NCBI GenBank assembly: GCA_046347475.1
Contig: JAXMGD010000001.1
Coordinates: 62,001 to 126,000, forward strand
Reading direction: 5' to 3'
DNA from: CAMCXE01 sp046347475
Lineage (GTDB): Bacteria > Pseudomonadota > Gammaproteobacteria > Pseudomonadales > Cellvibrionaceae
Length of the DNA: 64,000 nt
The notes beneath the pieces were generated by a model. It was not told the origin of the DNA. It saw only the letters and a program-made list of their open reading frames with translations, and made no database searches. The translations under genes were made by a program, and so were the position numbers. This document shows, piece after piece, positions 35,070 through 41,875 of this stretch (positions within the stretch are counted from its first letter, which is position 1; each line of letters opens with the position of its first letter).

Positions 35070-35495
35070 TTAAGAATGTGCAGGTGCCGTAAAACAATTA
35101 AGCGACCAGCGCAGGCCAAATTTATCCGTTAACTCACCGTATTTAGCGCCCCAGAATTGATCCGCTAAAGGCTGGTTAATTTCTCCGCCTTCAGCCAGTG
35201 CATTAAATACTGCCGCTTGTTCATCTAGGTCGGAGAAATTAATGGCGAGGGTAATGCGGTTGCCATTAATAGGGCTGCTGCCGGGAATACCGTCGGAAGC
35301 AAAAAAATGCACGGCTTCAGCGCGAAATTCACTGTGCATCACGCCTTCAGGATTAGCACCCATCTCGGCGCAGGCGTTGCCGCCATCGGCGAATTTCATC
35401 AGGGCGACCACTTCACCTTTAAGAGCGTGCTGATAAAATTCCAATGCCTCACGGGTGCGGCCGAAGAAAATAATATAGGGGGATAGGGATTTCAT
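35070..35495 (-). CDS. PhnB-like VOC protein
   Basis: The 141-residue protein has the PhnB-type pattern: SPYIIFFGRTREALEFYQHA, MHSEFRAEAVHFFASDG and YGELTDKFGLRWSLN. PhnB-like VOC proteins lack a known common reaction and are frequent in ECF42/DGPF loci. It lies 14 bases after the YciI gene and 27 bases before the GyrI-like gene, so the three are probably one transcript. Confidence 0.85.
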   Translation of the reverse strand: MKSLSPYIIFFGRTREALEFYQHALKGEVVALMKFADGGNACAEMGANPEGVMHSEFRAEAVHFFASDGIPGSSPINGNRITLAINFSDLDEQAAVFNALAEGGEINQPLADQFWGAKYGELTDKFGLRWSLNCFTAPAHS

Positions 35496-35509
35496 AAGAG
35501 TGCCTTTAT

Positions 35510-35899
35510 TTAAGGATTGATAATGGGGTTAATGCGTTCGTCTCGGGTTGGGTCCAGCGTGCGCACCGGGCGCACTTCAATACAGCCCATGCTGGCCGCA
35601 GGGATTTTTTGTGCGAGCAATAAAGCCTCGTTTAAATCCCGCGCTTCTAATAAATAATATCCGGCTAACTGCTCTTTAGTTTCGGCAAAAGGGCCGTCGG
35701 TAATTAATACCTTGCCATCGCGCAGGCGCACGCTGGTGGCCGTGGCCACGGGGTGTAATGCATCGCCTGCAATATAATGGCCGCTATTTTGTAGGCTGGC
35801 CACGCAGTCTACGCAGCGCTCATTAAGGGCCTGCCATTCGCTGGGGGATAAGCGGTTAAATTCGTGTTCGTCGCAGTACACTAAACATAGGTATTTCAT
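35510..35899 (-). CDS. YciI/DGPF-domain protein
   Basis: From ATG 35899 the protein has 129 residues with the hallmark ITDGPFAETKEQLAGYYLLE and a C-terminal GCIEVRPV. DGPF proteins are the conserved partners of ECF42 sigma factors, and one such sigma gene begins this cluster. The start overlaps the stop of the upstream VOC gene as ATGA; a longer frame from 35929 would overlap that gene by 34 bases. The biochemical role of the family is unknown. Confidence 0.88.
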   Translation of the reverse strand: MKYLCLVYCDEHEFNRLSPSEWQALNERCVDCVASLQNSGHYIAGDALHPVATATSVRLRDGKVLITDGPFAETKEQLAGYYLLEARDLNEALLLAQKIPAASMGCIEVRPVRTLDPTRDERINPIINP

Positions 35900-36297
35900 A
35901 GTGTGCCCTCCATGCAAAAATATTCCCATACATGGCCGTCGAGATCTTTAAAGCTGTGTTGGAACATAAAGCCGTGGTCTATGGGGTCGGAAAAACAACT
36001 GGCGCCTGCGGCGAGGGCTTTATTTATTACATCATGTACCGCCGCGCGATCGGGCAGGCTCAGGGCAATTAATACTTCATTGCCTTGGCTGCTAAGGCCA
36101 GCAGGCGCATATTGATTAAAAAATTCCGGTTGCAATAACATGGCAAAGGTATTTTCGTTCAGGATTAAACAGGCGGCTTTATCGTTGGTGTAGTCAGCGT
36201 TAAAACTGTAGCCTAAAGCGGTAAAAAAGGCCTGGCTTGCGGGCAAATTCTGCACCGCTAAATTAATGCAGACTTGCGGGTGGGTGAGCTTGGGCAT
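35896..36297 (-). CDS. VOC-family protein
   Basis: The 133-residue protein has VCINLAVQNLPASQAFFTAL at the start and FQHSFKDLDGHVWEYFCM at the end, the two halves of a VOC module. It resembles the protein at 36380-36769, which suggests duplication within the cluster. It is coupled to the YciI gene by a 4-base overlap. Confidence 0.85.
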   Translation of the reverse strand: MPKLTHPQVCINLAVQNLPASQAFFTALGYSFNADYTNDKAACLILNENTFAMLLQPEFFNQYAPAGLSSQGNEVLIALSLPDRAAVHDVINKALAAGASCFSDPIDHGFMFQHSFKDLDGHVWEYFCMEGTL

Positions 36298-36379
36298 AAT
36301 TAGGCCTATTTAATAAATGGCTGTGCATTTAGAGTATTTTGGTGTGTGCGGCTTGAAGTAGTTGAGCGTGCGTATTAGT

Positions 36380-36769
36380 TTATTCTGGCGCGTAAAAAAG
36401 CCCCCAGCCATGGCCGTCGAGATCAACAAAACTATGTGAATACATAAAGCCTAAATCCTCAGGTTCATCATAGGTGCTGCCACCGGCGGCGAGCGCCTTG
36501 GCCACTAGATTATCCACTGCCTCGCGGCTGGCACATTTTAATGAGATCAACACCTCAACGGCGCTGTGGGTGTCACAGATGGCTTTGGGGGTGAAGGTGC
36601 GAAATAAGTTGTGGGTAGACAGCATGACTAAAATACTGTCGTTAATGATTATGCAGGCGCCCGCTTCGTTGGACATCTGCGGATTATGAGCAAAACCCAG
36701 CGCGTTAAAAAAGGCTAGTGATTTAGCTAGGTCCGCAACCGGCAGGTTAAGGTAAATCTGTGTAATCAT
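36380..36769 (-). CDS. VOC-family protein, paralogue of its neighbour
   Basis: The 129-residue protein has IYLNLPVADLAKSLAFFNAL and YSHSFVDLDGHGWGLFYAPE, with the same internal layout as the VOC protein at 35896-36297. A tandem duplication is likely. Upstream, 36770-37330 separates it from the rest of the cluster by repeats, so it may have its own promoter. Confidence 0.85.
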   Translation of the reverse strand: MITQIYLNLPVADLAKSLAFFNALGFAHNPQMSNEAGACIIINDSILVMLSTHNLFRTFTPKAICDTHSAVEVLISLKCASREAVDNLVAKALAAGGSTYDEPEDLGFMYSHSFVDLDGHGWGLFYAPE

Positions 36770-36855
36770 TATTTCGTCCTCTAGTGTCTAAAACGTCGCT
36801 GATTATTCTTGATGCCCGGATATTTAGTCTATGTTAAGCGGGTCGATTGGTAGTT

Positions 36856-36953
36856 CTGTCATTAAGTTAAGTTAATCCGCAGTGGTTTGGGCGCCCACAA
36901 GGGGCGCCCCTACAGGTATTACTAATCAAAAAATCTTTAGCTTAATGACATTA
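36856..36953. repeat. MITE-like element, copy D
   Basis: TGTCATTAAGTTAAG from 36857 is inverted as CTTTAGCTTAATGACA near 36935-36950, with one mismatch in the shared ends. The centre GGGCGCCCACAAGGGGCGCC (36889-36908) is a strong hairpin like that of copy A. It is 98 bases long and has no coding capacity. Confidence 0.7.
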
Positions 36954-37003
36954 CTGTCTTTCTTCACACGAGCTGTAGTTTGGCAAGGATTTCGCCAAGC
37001 TGC

Positions 37004-37045
37004 ATTCTCGATTCTCGATTCTCGATTCTCGATTCTCGATTCTCG
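37004..37045. repeat. Six tandem copies of ATTCTCG
   Basis: Six perfect 7-base units run from 37004 to 37045. Because the unit is not a multiple of three and no frame crosses it, it is noncoding. Such tracts change length by replication slippage and can mark strains. Confidence 0.9.
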
Positions 37046-37050
37046 GTGCA

Positions 37051-37158
37051 GCAGTGATGAATGCAGCCTATTTCAGACCGTCAAAAAGAGGGACCTTTTT
37101 GACGAGCCTACACGGATGTATTCACGGCGTGTCTGAAATAGGCTGTGTTCATCACTGC
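37051..37158. repeat. Branched hairpin element, copy 1
   Basis: Outer arms of 28 bases (37051-37078 and 37131-37158) pair with only two G-T wobbles. Inside are a perfect 10-bp stem CGTCAAAAAG/CTTTTTGACG (37079-37104) and a second branch GCC-TACA-CGGA-TGTA-TTCAC-GGC (37106-37128). The 68-base core from TTTCAGAC to GTCTGAAA recurs at 52571-52638 with two changes, but the outer 20 bases of each arm differ between copies while staying self-complementary. Confidence 0.85.
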
Positions 37159-37330
37159 GGGTTCGTTAGCAATAAAGCACTCACTTCCTTCTTTGCCCAT
37201 GGTTCAGGCATTACGCCCATCACTCTAACAAAGGGCCTGGCAATCACATTAAAACTTACCTTATTTAATCGAATCAGCAATGCTAATTTCGACAAGGCTG
37301 TGCAATTTTTTATCTGCAGCTGCAGTAGGT

Positions 37331-37777
37331 TTAATCAAAATCACCAAAAGCCTGTAAATGCCGATGTAACCGCGCCAGGTTTTGATCATTGGCAGGCTCC
37401 ACTATGGCTTTTACCGCTAGGGCGACCTGCGGGTCGTCAAAGGCTTGTTGCCAGCTCAGAAAACACCCGCCTTCCACGGCGGATAAATTAATACTGAGGG
37501 TAAAGTGCGGCGCATTGAGGTGACGAATCTGCACTGATTTATAAGGCTCAATGGCTAAAAATTCACACTCATTGGAATAGTCTGCGCCGTCCGGGCCGTG
37601 CATCACAAATTGCCAGCGGCCGTTGGGCGCAAAATTAAATTCCGTAAAGGTATTGGTGAAGCCATTGGGGCCCCACCACACCGCCAAACGCTCAGGTTCA
37701 GCAATAGCGGCGAACACCGCTGCGCAGGAACAGGGGTAAGTGCGCTCAGTGGCGAATAGGGTAGTTGTTTGTGTCAT
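37331..37777 (-). CDS. SRPBCC/AHSA1-like protein
   Basis: The 148-residue protein begins TERTYPCSCAAVFAAIAEPE, followed by RLAVWWGPNGFTNTFTEFNF and GGCFLSWQQAFDDP, the AHSA1 pattern. It is one of four SRPBCC proteins in this cluster. It is separated from the downstream VOC genes by a repeat-filled gap. Confidence 0.85.
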   Translation of the reverse strand: MTQTTTLFATERTYPCSCAAVFAAIAEPERLAVWWGPNGFTNTFTEFNFAPNGRWQFVMHGPDGADYSNECEFLAIEPYKSVQIRHLNAPHFTLSINLSAVEGGCFLSWQQAFDDPQVALAVKAIVEPANDQNLARLHRHLQAFGDFD

Positions 37778-37881
37778 GGTTTTGCCTGGGTGCGCCTAAA
37801 AATACGTATGTTATTAACCCGGCGACCCAATATCGCTGGGTTATTAATTCAAATCAAAAATTAAAAATATTTGCCCTGAAA

Positions 37882-38295
37882 TTAGACATTTTTATGCGTC
37901 ATCACATGGCGAGAAAAATTCTCCAAAATTGCCTGCCAGCCTTCTCGTTGCTGTTCAATGGAGTGGGTTTCTTCGGCGTCGAATTCCACGCTCACTAATA
38001 CACCCTGCGCATCCGCACTAAATTGCACACAAGCGTTACGCTCGCCAAAGCTGTATTCAATTAATTTATAGGGAATGATCTGTGTGTAGGTGCCAGCAAA
38101 ATCAAAACCAAAACTGCCATCTTTAGCTTCCATGCGCGAGGAAAACTGCCCGCCCACACGCAAATCCACTGTGGCGGCGGTGGTGTGCCAGTCTTCACTC
38201 GCGGCATTCCACTGTTTAATGTGCTCAGGGGTTGTGTAGCAGTGCCACACGTGCTCAATAGGTGCATTAACTAAAGTGTTAACCTGAATACGCAT
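37882..38295 (-). CDS. SRPBCC/AHSA1-like protein
   Basis: From ATG 38295 (GGAG lies 7 bases upstream) the protein has 137 residues with VNAPIEHVWHCYTTPEHIKQ and LRVGGQFSSRMEAKDGS, the SRPBCC pattern. An in-frame ATG at 38307 is less likely. The start lies within the end of the upstream PhnB-like gene (17-base overlap), so the pair is coupled. Confidence 0.85.
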   Translation of the reverse strand: MRIQVNTLVNAPIEHVWHCYTTPEHIKQWNAASEDWHTTAATVDLRVGGQFSSRMEAKDGSFGFDFAGTYTQIIPYKLIEYSFGERNACVQFSADAQGVLVSVEFDAEETHSIEQQREGWQAILENFSRHVMTHKNV

Positions 38296-38770
38296 CAGTT
38301 TCTCCAATGATTTGGGTTAAAAGATTTACATCAATTTTTTTCATGCCGAGAACAGCCTGCATCACGCGCCCTTGTAACTGGGGATTATTCTGGGCAAAAA
38401 CCTGCTCCATTAAGCGGGGCGCAATTTGCCAAGACACGCCGAATTTATCCTTTAGCCATCCGCACTGTTCAGCCGCAGGCTCGGCGGAAAGCTGTTGCCA
38501 GTAAAAATCTATCTCCGCTTGATCATCACAATACACTACCAGGGAAATGGCCTCGTTAAACGTAAAATAAGGCCCTGCACTTATGGCCATAAATTGTTGG
38601 CCGCAGAGTTGGAAATTCACCAACTCACAATCGCCCGACGGAGTATCTTGTATAAGGTTAACCTGCGTGATGGCGGAATTCGGGAAAATACTGCAATAAA
38701 ATTCCGCCGCCTCGCGGGCCTGAGTATCAAACCAAAGGTGGGGGATAATTTTTTGTTTTAGGCTAACCAT
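38279..38770 (-). CDS. PhnB-like VOC protein
   Basis: The 163-residue protein has PHLWFDTQAREAAEFYCSIF, GQQFMAISAGPYFTFNEAIS and CGWLKDKFGVSWQIAP followed by VMQAVLGMKKIDV, the typical layout of the '3-demethylubiquinone-9 methyltransferase-like' PhnB group, an historical name without proven activity. It is coupled to the SRPBCC gene downstream. Confidence 0.88.
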   Translation of the reverse strand: MVSLKQKIIPHLWFDTQAREAAEFYCSIFPNSAITQVNLIQDTPSGDCELVNFQLCGQQFMAISAGPYFTFNEAISLVVYCDDQAEIDFYWQQLSAEPAAEQCGWLKDKFGVSWQIAPRLMEQVFAQNNPQLQGRVMQAVLGMKKIDVNLLTQIIGETDAYSG

Positions 38771-38918
38771 GGGGCCTCAGTGTGGGTGGATGCCAGAAAT
38801 GGAACAGTACCCCTTTGTGGGCGCTTGCCGCAGGCTTGGGTGCTGTTTAGTCGAATGGCGGCGCCATGAATCGACAGCGGCTCAAATTATTTATTGGCGC
38901 CCCAGGATCAACTGGCCC

Positions 38919-39434
38919 CTAGCCTCTGCCAGTGCGGGCTTTTTCCTGTGCGAAATACTCATCCAGAGCGCTAAAGGCCTCCTGCCAGTTTGCCTGCAGG
39001 TGTTCGATGGAGGCTGTAAAACTGGCCACTTCTTCATCGCTGCTGCCCATGGCGGGGCAGGCGTTTATCAACAGGCGGGTATCGTCTTCATCAGCCTCAA
39101 ACACCACCTGCACGCGGGTTTGCAGGGGCCAGCCGGGGGCCAATGGGTGGTACACGCAGCTGCCCTCGGCATCGCTGAAGGCCAGGTGGTAATCCAAGAG
39201 TTGAAAGGGCATAACGGCCATAAAATCCCAGCGACCATAAAACGGTTCGGCCCCTTCACTATGGAGGGCGTAGTGCATATGGCCGCCTGGCGTTAGGTTG
39301 AGCGCCTTGCATTCGACCTGCGTCTGCTCAGGCCCCATCCAGGCGGCAAGGCCCTTGGCGGTGGTGAAGGCCTGCCAGACTCTGTGTAACGGTGCTGCAA
39401 AACGGCGTTCAAGTTCTAAGAGGGGCTGCTGCAT
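38919..39434 (-). CDS. SRPBCC/AHSA1-like protein
   Basis: The 171-residue protein has LELERRFAAPLHRVWQAFTT, KGLAAWMGPEQTQVEC and PGGHMHYAL, the AHSA1 pattern. Its start lies inside the end of the sigma-factor gene (19-base overlap), which ties it directly to the regulator. It is followed by a 148-base gap before the PhnB-like gene. Confidence 0.87.
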   Translation of the reverse strand: MQQPLLELERRFAAPLHRVWQAFTTAKGLAAWMGPEQTQVECKALNLTPGGHMHYALHSEGAEPFYGRWDFMAVMPFQLLDYHLAFSDAEGSCVYHPLAPGWPLQTRVQVVFEADEDDTRLLINACPAMGSSDEEVASFTASIEHLQANWQEAFSALDEYFAQEKARTGRG

Positions 39435-40678
39435 GGGGGATCCTGTTGGACGGAGGGCGAAGGGGGTGTTTGCATTGAGCCTAGCTGATGCAGGCGCTCT
39501 GTGAGAAACCGCTGCTCGGGGCCAGAAGGTGCCAGGGCTAGGGCCTGTTGATAATCCTGGGTGGCTTCAGAATAGCGGGCACACTGCTCCAATAATTGGG
39601 CGCGGGCACTGTAAAACAGATAATAGTCGGCAAGGTTTGCCGCTAGCGGCGCCAGTGCGGCAAGCCCAGCTGCGGCTCCCTGCCAATGCGCCAGTGCTAC
39701 GGCGTGATTCAGCGCAATCACCGGGCTGGGTTCCCGCTGCCAGAGGGCGTGGTATAGGCCGGTGATTTCCGCCCAAGGGGTAGCGGCGAAGCTTGCCGCT
39801 TCAGCATGGCAAGCGGCAATGGCCGCCTGTAAACAATAGGGGCCAGCCGGGGCGCGGCTTAGGCAAGCCTGCAGGCGCGCACTGGCCAATGCTATGGCGG
39901 CACGGTCCCAGCGTGCGCGGTCTTGATCCTCCAGGCGCACTAAGGCGCCTGCGGCATCCTGGCGACTGGCGGCGCGGGCCTCTTGCAACTGCATTAGAGA
40001 CAGTAGGCCACCCACCTCCGGCTCTGGCAGCAGCTCCCAAAGAGACTGGCCGAGGCTGATGGCTTGCGCCGCTAATTCAGGCCGCATAAGCCCCGCGCCC
40101 TCGGTGCTTTTATACCCCTCGTTGTAGAGCAGGTAAATTACCTGTAATACCTGGCCCAGGCGCGCAGGCAACTGGCTGCGTTCAGGGATTTCATAGGGGA
40201 TACGAGCGGCTTTGATTTTTTGTTTGGCCCGCACAATGCGTTGCGCCAGGGTGCTAGGGCTGACCAAAAACGCCCGCGCCACCGCCTCAGTGGTGAGGCC
40301 GCAGACCTCGCGCAGGGTGAGCGCCAATTGGGCCTCGGCGTTCAGGCTGGTGTGGCAGCAGGTGAACATCAAGCGCAGCAGATCGTCCTCCAGCACGCAG
40401 GGCTCCCAGGCCTCCTGCGCTTCAAGGCTGAGCGCTAGAACTTCCGTCAAAGGCTCAAAACGCGCCCGGCGGCGCAGGGCATCTATAGCTTTAAAGCGGC
40501 CAGCGGACACTAACCAGGCGCGGGGGTTTTGCGGGACGCCTTCGTGAGGCCACTGCGCCAGCGCCGCCACAAACGCTTCCTGCAGAGCCTCCTCCGCCAA
40601 ATCAAAATCCCCTAGTAGGCGCACTAAGCTGGCCCGAACTCGGGGGGCTTCTTGGTGGTAGAGGGCAGTTAGCTCCAT
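39416..40678 (-). CDS. ECF42-type RNA polymerase sigma factor with C-terminal extension
   Basis: From ATG 40678 the protein has 420 residues. The sigma2 region (LLGDFDLAEEALQEAFVAAL, GVPQNPRAWLVSAGRFKAID) and sigma4 region (LREVCGLTTEAVARAFLVSP, STLAQRIVRAKQKI) fill the first 180 residues. The remaining 240 form a DUF6596/TPR-like extension starting RLGQVLQVIYLLYNEGYKST, with LNHAVALAHWQG. This architecture plus a DGPF (YciI) gene downstream defines the ECF42 group, which has no anti-sigma factor; the C-terminal extension is thought to control activity. It is expected to transcribe the cluster down to 33741. Confidence 0.92.
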   Translation of the reverse strand: MELTALYHQEAPRVRASLVRLLGDFDLAEEALQEAFVAALAQWPHEGVPQNPRAWLVSAGRFKAIDALRRRARFEPLTEVLALSLEAQEAWEPCVLEDDLLRLMFTCCHTSLNAEAQLALTLREVCGLTTEAVARAFLVSPSTLAQRIVRAKQKIKAARIPYEIPERSQLPARLGQVLQVIYLLYNEGYKSTEGAGLMRPELAAQAISLGQSLWELLPEPEVGGLLSLMQLQEARAASRQDAAGALVRLEDQDRARWDRAAIALASARLQACLSRAPAGPYCLQAAIAACHAEAASFAATPWAEITGLYHALWQREPSPVIALNHAVALAHWQGAAAGLAALAPLAANLADYYLFYSARAQLLEQCARYSEATQDYQQALALAPSGPEQRFLTERLHQLGSMQTPPSPSVQQDPPCSSPS

Positions 40679-40982
40679 TGCATGCTCACCGAGAAACATG
40701 GGTTGTGAGGGGTGTATCGCCCAATACAGATGCCTGGAGTGGCATTAAGGCGAGTAGGTTAAGGCGTGTGTGCATAGGCTTCTTGATGGCGTTTTACGCC
40801 AATCACAGCATGTTTACTGCTGTTTGCCTAGCGGCCAAAACAAAGGCACGGTCAAGATTCTAGCGGTTAAAAAAATGAATGAGCGGCTCAGCGGGTATCG
40901 CTTGAGAGGGTTGGACAGCGCCGAGTGAAGCACCTGCCGGCGCCCTCCCAAGCGCCAATCAAGCAGCATGCAACTGCGCAGG
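40679..40982. other. Intergenic region upstream of the ECF42 cluster
   Basis: No gene is supported. It should hold the promoter of the sigma-factor gene and the end of the PEP-CTERM gene, which stops at 40983. I could not identify an ECF42-type promoter with confidence. Confidence 0.45.
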
Positions 40983-41756
40983 TTATTGAGACATGCGGCG
41001 CGCCACGCGGTACACAAACCCCAACCCTGCAATCCACATCAGCCAGCTAGCTGGTTCAGGCACCGCCGGAATATCCGATGCGGCAATTCTAAAATTATCC
41101 ATGGCCCCATAGCCGCCTTCCAGCAGGTCTACCCGTAAGGTCACATGACCGTTGGTATTGCCTGCGGTACTCAGCCCAACCGCCGCATGGCTCCAATCAA
41201 ACGTCCAGCGATTTTCCGCCAGTTTGCCTGTGGCCTCTGCACCAGAAAGAAAACTGCCACTACCTAACCCCACGGCACCGCTTGGATTATCAAACAGCGA
41301 GAACTGAAATTTAGGTGCCTTGCCATCATAAAATGGCCCGCCAAAATTATTTAAATCTATCGAGGAAATATCGAGATCAAAGTTGAGAAATTTATAGGCG
41401 CCCACATCAAAAGACAGCGCCAACCAATCATCTTGGCGATTGGATAACATGGAAATTACATGCTCGCCTGCAATGCCCTGAGGGTCTTTAAATCCACCAC
41501 CTAAATTCTCTGCAACCGTCCAAGCAGAATGGCCCCCAACTAAAAGTGTTTCAACTGTGAAGGTTTGTGCAAATTCAAACCCTAGGGGTTGATTAGCATA
41601 AAGCTGATTCACACTGCGAAAAATATTGACGTCACCGCCGTCGTTAACAAAATTAACCGGGTGTTCGAAATTCTGTTCATATAAAACAACTTCGGCAAAT
41701 GTGTTGCCAAGGGGAAGAGCAAACATACAGCCAATAATTAAGCTCAATTTATTCAT
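40983..41756 (-). CDS. PEP-CTERM sorted exported protein
   Basis: From ATG 41756 the protein has 257 residues, a signal peptide (LSLIIGCMFALPLGNTFAEV), a beta-rich domain (about residues 22-230, with FLNFDLDISSIDL and VTLRVDLLEGG) and a C-terminal VPEPASWLMWIAGLGFVYRV followed by ARR. This is the PEP-CTERM signal: a PEP motif, one membrane helix and a basic tail, cleaved by an exosortase. No exosortase gene is in the window. The gene is just downstream of the CBM-cytochrome gene, behind a terminator. Confidence 0.85.
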   Translation of the reverse strand: MNKLSLIIGCMFALPLGNTFAEVVLYEQNFEHPVNFVNDGGDVNIFRSVNQLYANQPLGFEFAQTFTVETLLVGGHSAWTVAENLGGGFKDPQGIAGEHVISMLSNRQDDWLALSFDVGAYKFLNFDLDISSIDLNNFGGPFYDGKAPKFQFSLFDNPSGAVGLGSGSFLSGAEATGKLAENRWTFDWSHAAVGLSTAGNTNGHVTLRVDLLEGGYGAMDNFRIAASDIPAVPEPASWLMWIAGLGFVYRVARRMSQ

Positions 41757-41827
41757 AACATGCTCCGCAATGGGTTTGGGGTGCCTAGCATAGAGCATTT
41801 TGAAAGGGGGGCAAATTTGCAGGCATA

Positions 41828-41851
41828 AAAAAAGGCAGCCTAGGCTGCCTT
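41828..41851 (-). terminator. Rho-independent terminator of the CBM-cytochrome gene
   Basis: A perfect palindrome AAGGCAGCC/GGCTGCCTT around a TA centre lies at 41832-41851, and on the minus strand it is followed by a run of T. It sits 25 bases after the stop of the CBM-cytochrome gene and separates it from the PEP-CTERM gene. Confidence 0.9.
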
Positions 41852-41875
41852 GTGTAAATCTAAATCACAAACCGG

